From positions 558,001 to 622,000 of the forward strand of contig JAOANU010000005.1 of the NCBI GenBank assembly GCA_034387635.1: a stretch of 64,000 bases of DNA. Reading direction: 5' to 3'. The notes under the pieces are model-generated. The model was not told the origin of the DNA. It searched no databases and saw only the letters and a list, made by a program, of their open reading frames with translations. Position 1 is the stretch's first letter; every line of letters begins with the position of its first letter. Origin of the DNA: Rhodosporidiobolus odoratus (Eukaryota > Basidiomycota > Microbotryomycetes > Sporidiobolales > Sporidiobolaceae). Both the position numbers and the translations under genes were made by a program. This document shows positions 46,161 through 58,594 of the stretch, piece by piece.

Positions 46161-48395
46161 CTAAGCGGCCTTCGCCTTTCCTCCCCATCCTCCTGTCATG
46201 CCTCCCCCGTTCGCCAGAAGGGGCGACTTCCTCCCACTCGCACCGTTAGCAGCAGCGTAAGGCAGGGTGCTACCGCTGGCGTTTCCCTCGATCGCCAGGG
46301 GCGTGCCGTTATTTCCCATCGACGTGGCAGAGGCTTCGATTTGGTGCAGTTCGCCATTCGAGTTCGAGAGGATCACTTCGGAGCCGTCCGCCTGAGCGGA
46401 GCGACAACACAGGTCAGCAACGAAGGGTAGGTGGTCGGAAGGAGGCGGCAGAAGGAGAAGGCGGATTGAGCTTACCATCTTGGCTCGCAAGGCGCTCTTT
46501 CCTACCGACTTGAGCAAGGCTTTTCGGCCGACACCGCGAGCGCTACAAGGGAGAGTGCGGTTACGATAAGTACGTGCCTGATTATAGAGAAGCAAAGACG
46601 AAACTAGACGCACTCGATGTAGACCAGCGCGCAATCTGAATATCAAGAGGGTTGACAGGAAAGGGCGAGAGCAGATCTATGTCAGCTTGAATCTCCGGTT
46701 GAAAGACGCTGACTAGCATCGGACAAGGGAGAAGCTCACGTTTGACACTACCGCCGACATCGTCGGCGACGCCACGCGCCTCGCCACCGTACTTGTGGTG
46801 GATCACTTGCGACGCGCTCTTCGAGCCAGAGTCGAGGAGGGTTTTCCCGCTAGACGACGTGAAGAACGGATTGAGTGTAAGGTGGCGATAAAAGACAGCG
46901 GTTACAAAGGATGTTCAAGGCGGAAAGCGAAGAAGGAAGATCAGGAAGGTCAGCCAGATCGAGGAAGAGCAGATTGAAGCGGGACTCGACCTCACCCCGA
47001 CTCCAGATGATCTGCCACGGTACTGACTGCTGTCAGAGAGGAAGCGAGAACTCCCCTCCAACCCTTGGGAGCAGGACCGCCTGCTTGGCCTGTCATGCGA
47101 TGGAGGTTAGTGCATCCTCTTCGACTGAATTGTCACACCAGTCACACAGGAAAGATGACTGGAAGAACGAGAATGCGCAAGATGAAACACAACGCACTCT
47201 GGATGCCCGCAGACTTGCCGATTCTGTCCCCAATCTTGCTCGCCACATTTCCCACCGCCTTCGCCGCTTTGCCCGAGTAGACGGTAGCGGTCTGAGTCAT
47301 CTGGTTTCCTTCTTGTACTCGAGCCTTGGTCTCAGACTTGAAGACCATGGGCGTTGTCGTCGCCGGTCGGCTCGCGACGTATTTGCCTGCTCCGCTCTCA
47401 AATTGCTTGGCGAGCAGCTCGCTGCCAATAACGATCCCATGGGAGAGGAAGTTGGCGGCCGTGATGATAGACGAGCTCTGAGGGTTATCGGCGGGCTGGT
47501 AGTACGCAGAGACGGGTTTGACGGAGTAGGTGATCGAGGGAGAAAGGGCCGTTTCCGCCGAAGAGGGAGCGAGAGAATCAATAACGACAGGCTCGTGACC
47601 GTCGAGCGATACACGCCCTGGACCAGGCGCAGTCGAACCCGGCACATCGGCCATCTTGCCTGTTGCGACCTCGCCGCTTTCCTCGAGTACCAAGCCGTCC
47701 GCTGCCAATTCTCCCAGAACCTGGCCATTCCGCTCGTCGACGAGGTACAGCTGAGATGTAGGCGGAGGTTCATGGGGGTCGTCCAGCTGCTCGAGGTGGC
47801 CGGAGCTGTCTTGACCTCGGTAGAGCCCATAAAGGGAGGCTTCGAAGAGTTCCCTCGTTTCGGGATCGACTCCCCCGTCGCCGACGGACAGGGTAAGCTT
47901 GATCTGGCCATTCTCCGTTTCGTTCAGCGGCACTTTGCTGTCTTTCGTGCGGCCGAGGAACTTCAAGGAAGAAGGGTCAACGCCGGTAAGGTTTGGGATG
48001 AGGTAGGAAGCGGGAGGAGAGGCGACAATCGAGTTGGCGGGGTCGGCGAGCGAGACTGGCATCTCGAAGACAGGTTCATGGCTGGCCGGAGTGCTGAGTC
48101 GGAGTAGAAGGTATTGCTGGGGTGAAGGTGAAGTTGATGTTGACGTCGATGGATTCGAAGAGGAGGCGACGTTCAACGACGAATACGACGGCGGGAGAGG
48201 CGTAGTTTGCGTGGAGGGCCGAGGCGGTACTGCTGGTGGAGCTCTGCCTGCTCCTCCAGCTGCTCCCGGGGTGATCGACGGTTGATGAAGGGTCGCAATC
48301 GAGAGCGAGACGATGCCGTCAAACAAGAGTGTGTCCGCACCATTGGCGCGGTGGAAGAGCTCGACATTGGGTATACTGACTAGGTGCTGCTCCAT
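46161..48395 (-). CDS. Senescence/spartin domain protein
   Basis: Start at 48393-48395 (MEQHLVSIPNVELFHR). The first ~400 residues contain an N-terminal beta-rich region with Ser/Pro-rich inserts, then the senescence domain (IITAANFLSHGIVIGSELLAKQF, TVYSGKAAKAVGNVASKIGDRIG). Later exons add GPAPKGWRGVLASSLTAVSTVADH and SGSKSASQVIHHKYGGEARGVADDV, the usual continuation of this domain in spartin-like proteins. They end with GALRKALLKSVG-type basic helices and a Gly-rich tail (MTGGWGGKAKAA) at 46161. Spartin relatives bind lipid droplets and move lipids; fungal members are poorly studied. Four or more exons; junctions between 46480 and 47160 were not all fixed. Confidence 0.85.
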
Positions 48396-48573
48396 CGCCC
48401 GAGTAGAAATAGGGTAGAGGTGGGAGAAGCGAGAAGAGGAGAGGAACGAGCGAGAAGCGACGCAAAGTTCGACACGATCGAGCCAAGACTGAAAACATTC
48501 CTGCTATGCTTGCTACAGAGCTCACCGCAGACCATGCGCGAGGAAGTGAACAGCGCAGTTGAGCCCTGCCTCT

Positions 48574-50350
<1,777 letters not shown>

Positions 50351-51693
50351 GCTGTCGGACTACGCTGAGTACGCGAGTTGTTGATGTTGTTGGTATAACT
50401 GGAGGGCGAGTGAGGTCGATCTCGCGGTGAGCAGGGCCAAGGAGGGCGTATGGGTGTTTTATGGGGTTCTCTAGAGCGAGTCAGATGCTGACGTACGCTT
50501 CACGAGCTAAGCGACGAGAGCCGTATGCGGTTTAAGATCAACCTCGCCTCGCTGAGCTCGCATTTCATGCATTTTGGGGCCCGTCTCGCCCGGGCCTGAC
50601 ACACCCAAAACAGGACCAACTACAACAGCCTGCATCCACGCTGCACCTCCTCTCCATGCCGGCTGTTCCTGCTCCTTGGCAAGCGCCGACGTCCCCAATG
50701 CACGCATCAGGGCGAAGATTCGGTGTTGACCAGCGCTGGTCGTCGGATCGAGTTTACCATGGAGGATATTCAAGAAAGCGAGAGAAAGGAGACAAGGGAA
50801 GGGGGACGTTGAGAAGGCGAAACGCTGGAGCAGAGCTGCGGCAGACGCATCAAAGTAAGCTTGTGGGAGACTGAGAGACTAGGGCAGAACAGCGTACGAG
50901 GCACAGGTGAGCCATTCCTTCTGCGGGGAGCATGTGGAGGCAGATGGAGGGCTTGACTGCAGGCAGCAAAGAAGATGAGCCAAGCAGTCACCTGCAGTGT
51001 AGAGTAAGAATGTCACACTTTGGGACTCAGTGTTCCTTCCTCATCTCCCTCCGGCCTGCGATACTCCGAAGCTTTCGCGACATCTGTCAAATCGAGATGA
51101 TCAGCCTACACAAGCTGAGGGGGAAAAGAAGGAAAGAGCACGCACGTTTGTCCTCATAAAGAATGAAGGTGATTAGGGTGGCAGACTAGGGTTCAAGCGA
51201 AGTACCGAGTCGGTGAGTGTAGGAAGAAAAGCAGAAGAGAAAGAAAATCAGCTTTTCATGTGCGTGAACTCGCTCGGCAGTGCTGCGCACAGGCACGCTC
51301 TGTCAGCTGCGCGTATATCGGCTGCGGGCTGCGCGTAAATCCGAGGGCGACTGCAGTGCACCTCCTATCCCCTCTCCCGTCATCAACCCAGTCCTTTCCG
51401 TAACTTGTCCAGCTTCCCTCGCGCAACCTCACTTCAGTACCCATTGAGCTCTACCACGACTTGAGAAGGTCCCACGAACGTGTGTGATACCTCCCCCTCC
51501 TTCTCCTCCCCCGCCGAGCCTGATCTCCCGTGTACTTTTCATTCCTTACCATCTCGATTGCTCCTTTACTGCAGACCACACAGCCCAAATCCTCATCTCG
51601 ACCATACTCCAGTTCCCTCCATTCGACCCTTTCCTCCCTCTCTCTCATTCCCCATCTCTCACCCTCTTGCCCCACCTGTTCACTCCAGGCGAG
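50351..51693. other. 1.3 kb with weak coding signals only
   Basis: Between KRR1 (minus) and the coiled-coil protein (plus). Apart from the small exon pair at 51013-51185, only scattered frames (minus 50507-50773, minus 51256-51444) are seen, without domains. Confidence 0.35.
51013..51185 (-). CDS. 3' exons of a possible small unrecognised gene
   Basis: Two exons, 51146-51185 and 51013-51083, join across a GTGCGT...GACAG intron to read SATLITFILYEDK then HVAKASEYRRPEGDEEG and a stop. A short hydrophobic segment followed by a charged tail is typical of small mitochondrial or ER membrane proteins. No start codon or upstream exon could be fixed. Confidence 0.3.
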
Positions 51694-52182
51694 ATGTCTC
51701 AGCCCACAACTCCACCCCTCGCTCAGCGCATTCCTTCAACGGCTGTAGAGCCCTCAGCCATGCAGCCTGCGACGCCTCAGCATAGGCCACACTCCGCCTC
51801 GCCTTCTGTTTCTCCTACTCCGCCCGCTATTCCCCTTCACCAGGACCAGCTGTTCACACCCGTTCCCATGACCAATCAGCAGCTTATTGCGTCCCTTAGT
51901 GACCTTCTTCCGCACAACAACCCCCAGACCAGCCGCGTCCTGGGTGCGGTTCAACGCCTTGTGCAACAGCATGAACACCTGTCGCGCCAAGTCTTGGGTC
52001 TCAACGCCGATCTCACAGAGCAGGCCGAGCAGATTGAAAGTATTGAAGAACTCTTTGGGTCGGCGCTCGATGAGATAGACAGGGAGAATTTGCCCGAGGA
52101 CATGCACGAAGCCTTTTCCACATTCCTTCGCTTGCGCCCGCAGATGGAGGCGTTCGTACATGAGCATGAAGCTCGCGATTGA
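51694..52182 (+). CDS. Small coiled-coil protein, family unknown
   Basis: Single-exon frame from the ATG at 51694, 162 aa. The first 55 residues are Pro/Thr/Ser-rich; the rest is strongly helical (LIASLSDLLPHNNPQTSRVLGAVQRL, then heptad-like LNADLTEQAEQIESIEELFGSAL and an acidic ENLPEDMHEAFSTFL). Probably cytosolic and oligomeric. A Mediator- or kinetochore-like small subunit is conceivable but nothing decisive is visible. The frame stays open upstream to 51484, but the ATG right after a pyrimidine-rich stretch is the best start. Confidence 0.6.
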   Translation: MSQPTTPPLAQRIPSTAVEPSAMQPATPQHRPHSASPSVSPTPPAIPLHQDQLFTPVPMTNQQLIASLSDLLPHNNPQTSRVLGAVQRLVQQHEHLSRQVLGLNADLTEQAEQIESIEELFGSALDEIDRENLPEDMHEAFSTFLRLRPQMEAFVHEHEARD

Positions 52183-52561
52183 CTTCCTCCTTCCTGCATT
52201 TCCTCCCCTCCTCCCGTCTCCCCTCCCTTTCAGCCGCCTCCTGATTCTTGACGATTTTCTTCTCCTTGACTCATACCCTCAACCTTATACCTTTACTTCA
52301 ACACTACGGGCTTGGTGAATGTGCACAGGGGGTAATGGTGTACAGTTCAGTCGAAGGGTTCGGGAATGACAGGCAGTGTAGCAACTAGCATACGATGTGC
52401 AATCTTTCTTCTGCTTCTCCTCATATCGACCCGAGACCTCATTACACAAAGGAGTACGTAAGAGAAGCAACAAAGCAAAAGCAGCGAGAGAGAGGACCTG
52501 AGCGCGCAACTAAAGAAAGGCAACTACATGAACAAAATGAGGGGTGTGAAGAGGTATACAA
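52183..52561. other. Intergenic, convergent 3' ends
   Basis: About 380 bases between the coiled-coil gene and the stop of the FEN/TnpB-like gene. No gene, and no inverted repeat matching the other side of that gene was found. Confidence 0.5.
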
Positions 52562-53288
52562 CTAAGGTGGCTTGGGCTTCTTCCCCTCCCGTCCGACTGG
52601 GTACCCCATTTCTGCCATCTCGGCAAAGCGCTGTCGGAGAAGGTGGTAGTCGAGTCCCAGGCGGATGTAGGTCCAGAAGACTGCCGTGATGTTCTGCGCA
52701 CCGACAACATCCCGATCTTCCACCTCGCCGCAGCCTGGGCAACACTTCAAGCGCATGAGTTCATCCTTGCCGAGGAAGAGCGAGCTAAGGCTGCAGTCAT
52801 CCATGACAAAAAAGCTCAACTTGCTACCCTCGACCATGACAAGACGAGAGAGAGTAGTACGTACACATCGTCTCCATGCTCCTCGCGGCAATGAATGTCC
52901 GTACACATACTGCTTGTCCTGAACTCGTCCGCGAACACGATCTCGACCTCGTTGATGTCGCTTCGAGCTCCTGCGGCCTTCTTGATCGCATTGACGAAGA
53001 CACACTGCTTTGACCGAGCGTACCCTCGAGCATCCAAGCCACCGTCTTGACCAAACACGAAGATGAGATCGCGCAATTTCGGTGAAGGCGGATAGATTTG
53101 GTTCAAGAATTCGGCGGCAGTCATGTGGAGCTTGCTCTGGTAAACCTGTTTCGTTTTGAAGTCGAATCGATCCTCTGCAAAAAAAACTGTGTGAGCTAAA
53201 CACTCTGAGTGGAGGTGATTGAGGCACTCGCCTTCGTAACCTCGTATTGCTGGCCCTGACCCTTTCTCCTCCGGCCTCCCAAACTTGG
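52562..53288 (-). pseudogene. C-terminal, TnpB/Fanzor-like part of the interrupted FEN-TnpB gene
   Basis: Continuation of the gene at 58595-63305, cut off by LTR element 2. Exons 53241-53288, 52865-53174 and 52562-52790, with donors GTTACG and GTACGT and acceptors TTGCAG and CTGCAG. In joined numbering the segment covers residues about 1464-1658: FGRPEEKGSGP, then SKLHMTAAEFLNQI, FVFGQDGG, a RGYARSK stretch and VEIVFADEFRTSSMC. C1570 and C1575 with C1600 and C1603 form a zinc ribbon, followed by EDRDVVGAQNI. TnpB and Fanzor nucleases share exactly this order: DE-x-TS before the first Cys pair, CxxC, then DRDVNAA carrying the last RuvC Asp. The protein ends REGKKPKPP. Confidence 0.75.
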
Positions 53289-53533
53289 TGTAAGGCTAGT
53301 GCCTTACTCACGGATGGAAGAGTGAAGAAGGAAGGAACGGAATTGTTGAGTGATGGTAGTCGAACCTCCGGAGGCAACATCTGGTTCTCTCCTTACGCAT
53401 TTGCTAACGGATTGAACCAGGTGTGTTGCTCTCATTTTGTAGCCTTACGCATTCGCTAACGGATTGAACCAGTAATACACAACGGTTCTCCTAAGCTAGC
53501 GCCCAGTGTTGGCGGATCCATACCCGCCTTCCA
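53289..53533 (+). repeat. 5' LTR of element 2
   Basis: 245 bp. Contains two copies of a CCTTACGCATT.GCTAACGGATTGAACCAG-like unit; CTGGTTC and GAACCAG are perfect inverted 7-mers around the first. Nearly identical to 58350-58594. Confidence 0.95.
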
Positions 53534-53763
53534 CTTTTTTTTAAGGATCAACCGCAACTGCCAAGCTGGCTTACGGTACACGGTCATACTACAGTCGCCA
53601 CTCGCTACCCCTCATCAACCCCTCCAACTACCCGCACGAGCGAGCGACTCCTACTCCTCATCGTTCAACTCAATCTACCCCAGAGCACCCCGATTCTCCC
53701 TCTACCGGCTCAGCTTAAGGCTCAGCTCCACCTTCACCAACGGTAACGGCACGGCATCTCCCT

Positions 53764-56700
53764 ATGGCAACTATTCCTACCCTCCTCCCGGCGTACCAGC
53801 CGGGCAAACCTCCCTTCCTCCTCAACGCCTCCCCTTCCGGTATCAGCGCCTTCACACGCTCGGCACGTCTCTACTTCCGACAGAAGAAGATCGATACGGA
53901 CGAGGACAAGATTTCCTACCTCGGAGAAGGTCTCGGCGCATTCCCGGAACTCTACAACTGGTTTAACGCCTCAGCGGAGATCCACGGGGCCAAGACGTAC
54001 AAGGCCTTCATCGCCGACCTTCAGAGGAAGGCTTTGCCGAGGGACTACATCTGGGAAGCGAAGGGTAGAATTAGGAGCGCGAGACAAGGCGGACAGGATT
54101 ATGAGGAATGGTCGACCATGATGAGGACGGAACATCTGGCGTTGACGGAAGCGGTCATGACGACGAGGGATTTCGTCGAGTGCCTGCTTTACGGCATGGA
54201 CGCCGAACTCTCGGTAATCCTCCGCAGCGGAACCTCGCTCAAGAATTCGGGCTTCCATCAGGACGACATGGCCAACTTAGCGTTCCCCGCCTCTACCCCG
54301 GTCGTCTACACCACCACCGTCGATTACTCGGCCTTCGACGTCGAAGCGAGGAACGAATGGTCGAAGATCGCCTCACGCCGACTCGCCAACGCCGCTCAGC
54401 TCAAATCTTACGCTAAGAAGTCGGCCTCTACTCCTACCTCCAACAACCCTTCCACCCGTCCTTCTACCCCGTCGAAACCGAACAGTACGCCGAACAACGC
54501 GACGAAGAAGACTGGCGGCGAGGTACCGACTACTACGGCGCGAACGGCGAAACTCACGGAGTTGGAGAAGGATTGGCTTAATGCTACTCAAGGGTGTTTT
54601 AGGTGTCAGCAGTCGTGGGTGGACCACTCGTCGGCCGACTGTCGTACGTGGCCCGCACCAGGCTACGTCGTCCCCGTTCTGATGGGCTGGGATCGAAGCA
54701 AGGACGTCCCTTCAACCGTCAAACCGTCGGCCGCTACCGAGGAATCTAAGGTCGTCACCGGCTTCCGCGCCCTTCACGTATACGGCAGCCACAGCGAGAT
54801 CGACCTCCCGGAATCGTTGGCGCAAGGAACCGACTCTGAGGAAGAAGGGTGCGTCCTTCCTCCGCTCTCTTTCCTGGCGGGTTCGAGAAGAAGAAGTCGC
54901 TTAGCAGACGCCCTCGCTGACTCTGGCTCTGGATTGTCGCTCATCTCAGATAAGCTAGCAACCAAGTTAGGGTTAGTGAGGAAGAAGCTGAGTAGACCGA
55001 AATCTTATCGACTTGCAATTCAGGGAGGAGACGAGGTTAAGACGTTAACGGAGTTCGTCCGAGTACCTCTGAAACTCGCGAACGGATCATGGGAGGCAGG
55101 AGAGACAACGCTCGTAGTGGCACCACTTGAACCTCCCTTCGATATCATCCTCGGTACCCCTTTCCTTCGTCAACACCGCATCTCGATCAACCTTTACCCG
55201 GAACCCTCTCTACTTATCGCGCAACCCTCACCTCTCGAGCCGCTCGACTTATACGCAGACCTCGAAGGACCCGTGACGAGGTTGGAAAGGATGGAGCAGA
55301 TGCCGGATGAGGAGCGGGACGAAGTGATTGGAGCGACGGTGGAACGGTTGGTGGCGAGCGTTAACGTTCGGACGAACGAGGAAAAGGAAATGGCGGAAAG
55401 GGCGGCGAAGGTCATGGCGGACTACGAAGAATTGTTCCCTTCGACTCTCCCCGCTCTCACCGCCGACTACCTCAAGAAGACGGCTACGCGACATCGGATC
55501 AAGCTCACCGACATCGACCAGGTCCACAACCAGCGTGGGTTCAACGTCCCGCGGAAGTGGCGTGAGAAGTGGAAGCGGATGCTGGAAGAGCACATCGCGG
55601 CAGGTCGACTCCGACCATCCACCTCGCCCTTTGCATCCGCCGCCTTCGTCATCCCCAAGAAGGATCCGGAAGCTGACCCTCGATGGGTCAACGATTACCG
55701 TGGACTCAACAGCAACACCGTCAAAGATCGAACTCCCCTCCCTATTCCTGACGAGGTCCTCGCCGACGCCGCCCTCGCCAAGTATTGGGGGAAAATCGAC
55801 ATGACGAACACATTCTTCCAGACACCGATGGACGAAAACGACATCGCCAAGACCGCGATCAAGACGCCCTGGGGCTTGTTCGAATGGACCGTCATGCCTC
55901 AAGGATTATGCAACGCACCGGCAACGCATCAAGCTCGAGTCAACGAGGCGCTTCGACATCTGATCGGCGTCTGCTGTCAAGCATTCGTCGACGACGTCAT
56001 CATCTACTCAAGCACCTTGGAGGAACACGAGCGAAATTGTCGAGCGGTTCTTTCCGCTCTCAGGGATGCAGGTCTTTACTGTTCACGCAAGAAGACTGAC
56101 CTCTTTACATTGCGGACAGACTTCCTTGGTCATGTTATTTCCCGCGACGGTATCGAAGCCGACCCGAGCAAGGTGGACAAGATCAAGAATTGGACGCGTC
56201 CGCGTACTGTTACCCAGGTGCGCGGTTTCCTTGGTATCGTCCAATACCTCCAAAAGTTCATTCCGCAACTCGCGGAACACACTGCGGTCTTGAACCCCTT
56301 GACGAGGAAAGGTCTGACCAAAGTGGACCACCTATGGACGGTGAAGGAGGAGAGGGCGTTCGAGGCGATCAAGAGGATTGTTACCTCTTTACCCGTACTC
56401 AAACCGGTGGACCAGGACTCGGGAGTCCCCATATGGCTCATGACGGACGCTTCCAAGGTGGGCATTGGAGCCGTCCTGCTTCAGGGGGAAGATTGGAAAA
56501 CCGCACATCCCTGCGGGTTCTACTCCCGCTAATATATCGCGGCGGAGAAGAACTACCCAACGCATGAACAAGAACTACTGGGGGTCATCGCAGCGCTAAA
56601 GGCCTGGCGGATCGACCTCCTTGGAGTACGGTTCAGAATCTTGACGGACCACGACACCCTCAAACATTTCCAGACACAAGGGACGCTCTCGAAACGTCAG

Positions 56701-58386
56701 GCGCGATGGACGGAAGTCCTTGCCAATTACGACTACGAGCTGTCTTATGTGCCTGGAAAGTTGAACGCGGTGGCGGACTCGATGAGCCGTTTCTCCTTCT
56801 CAGACGAAGCGGCGGTAGCGGTCTGTGGGATCTCCAGTGTCTCTCTCTCAACTTCTTTCTTAGAATCTCTGAGCCGAGGCTACGCTGAAGATCCTTTCTG
56901 TTCACAGGTACTTTGCAATCTCGAATCGTCGCCGGCGTTTGAGATGCGCGAAGGTACACTCTACTTTGAAGACTCAAGATTGGTGGTCCCGGACGTAAAA
57001 TCGGTGCGCGAGACTCTTTTACACGACGCGCACGATACCCTCGGACATCACGGGCCCAAGAAAACCCTAGCGAGTCTAGCGGCGTCTTTCTACTGGCCTG
57101 GGATGTCGAAGGCAGTGCTGCAGTACGTGGGGTCGTGTGACGGATGCCAAAGGCACAAGTCACGGACGACAAAGAGGGTCGATCAGCTACATTCGCTACC
57201 GATCCCTCCTCGAGCGTTTTCAGACATCGCACTAGACTTCGTGGGCCCTCTACCATTATCGGAGGGGAAGGATCTCTTACTAACGGTCACCGACCGTCTG
57301 ACGGGTTACATTCGACTCCTTCCGTGTCGTTCAAAGGACGGCGCAAAGGAGATTGCGGAAACGGTTTATCGAGGGTGGTTCTCTCTTTTCGGACTGCCGG
57401 AACGTCTAGTCTCGGATCGAGACAAATTATTTACCTCTCGTTTCTGGCGAGCCTTGCACGAACGTATCGGAGTAAAGTTGCAGATGTCTACAGCCTTTCA
57501 CCCCGAAACAGACGGTCGCAGCGAGCGGACGAACAAAACGGTGGTCCAGGTGCTTCGACAAGCAGTCACGAGGCAACAACGGGACTGGGTGAGTCATCTC
57601 TCTTCTACCGAATATGGGATCAACTCTGCCGTCAATGCCTCTACAGGACGCGCGCCGATCAATCTCGTATTAGGTTTCGTTCCCACCTTGTCCCCTCTTC
57701 CCTCCTCGCCTCCCTCATCCCTACCCGCCGTCGAATCCCTCCTCGCGACTCGGACAGCAAACATCAAGGAAGCTCGCGATGAATTAGCGGCGGCGAAGGT
57801 CCGACAGGCGGAACAAGCGAACAAGAAGCGCGGAGCGGAAGTGGAGTTTAAGGTGGGCGATTTGGTGATGATGGACTCGTCGGATAGGAGGTCGAGGTAT
57901 AAGTCGCGTGGGGGGGATGTGAGAGCGGCCAAGTTATTCCCGCGGTGGGATGGCCCATACCCGGTGAAGACCGCCTTCCCGTCGACTTCCACCTATTGAC
58001 TCTCTCTCCCTCCGTCGGATCGTGCACACCCAACATTCCACGCCTCCAAACTCAAACGATACATCCCGAACGACGCGGCAATCTACGCCAACCGGGAGCC
58101 GCCTCGACCGGAACCAATCGACGTCGACGGAGCCGAAGAATTTACGGTCGAAGCAATCGTGGACGAGAAAGGGAAGGGGAGGACGAGACACTTTCTGGTA
58201 AAGTGGGCAGGCTATCCGGACTCCGACAATACGTGGGAGCCGCTATCGAACGTGGAGGACACGGCTGCGATGGATACGTGGGAAATGGCGAAGGAAAGGG
58301 GGGAGGGGGTTCAGCAAAGAAGGTCTTCGCTACTTGGGGAGGGGGAGGGTGTAAGGCTAGTGCCTTACTCACGGATGGAAGAGTGA
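53764..58386 (+). pseudogene. Gag-pol of element 2, two premature stops
   Basis: Frame from the ATG at 53764 (MATIPTLLPAYQPGKPP). Gag, knuckle CFRC...DH....C (near 54592), protease ADSGS (near 54916), reverse transcriptase FVDD (near 55987), RNase H MTDAS (near 56440). A TAA at 56530-56532 falls in RNase H where element 1 has Gln. The same frame then carries the rest of RNase H and the integrase zinc finger. The core has TVTDRLTGY, VSDRDKL and ETDGRSERTN (DDE residues visible). A TGA at 57997-57999 falls just before the C-terminal region. The chromodomain (FTVEAIVDEKGKG, FLVKWAGYPDSDNTWE) follows in frame. The frame ends 37 bases inside the 3' LTR. Confidence 0.93.
58336..58349 (+). other. 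Polypurine tract of element 2
   Basis: G/A-only run ending at the first base of the 3' LTR; same composition and position as in element 1. Confidence 0.85.
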
Positions 58387-58594
58387 AGAAGGAAGGAACG
58401 GAATTGTTGAGTGATGGTAGTCGAACCTCCGGAGGCAACATCTGGTTCTCTCCTTACGCATTCGCTAACGGATTGAACCAGGTGTGTTGCTCTCATTTTG
58501 TAGCCTTACGCATTCGCTAACGGATTGGACCAGTAATACACAACGGTTCTCCTTAGCTAGCGCCCAGTGTTGGCGGATCCATACCCGCCTTCCA
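58350..58594 (+). repeat. 3' LTR of element 2
   Basis: 245 bp, three substitutions relative to the 5' LTR, followed by the CTTGG target duplication. Confidence 0.95.

Larger units (their letters stand above)
53289..58594 (+). mobile_element. LTR retrotransposon, Ty3/gypsy chromovirus type (element 2)
   Basis: Complete 5,306-bp element with two 245-bp LTRs (TG...CA) and a perfect 5-bp target duplication CTTGG (53284-53288 and 58595-58599). The LTRs differ at three positions by eye, so it is recent. Same gene order as element 1, but clearly diverged in both LTR and protein, so a different family of the same lineage. Two in-frame stop codons interrupt gag-pol. It lies in the coding sequence of the FEN-TnpB gene. 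Confidence 0.95.

Noticed and set aside
46911..48107. 398-codon plus-strand frame
   Set aside because: Antisense of the senescence-domain gene, whose sense frame has recognisable family motifs.
53350..53390. tRNA T-arm-like GTCGAACCTCC in the element 2 LTR
   Set aside because: No acceptor or anticodon arms around it; chance match inside the LTR.
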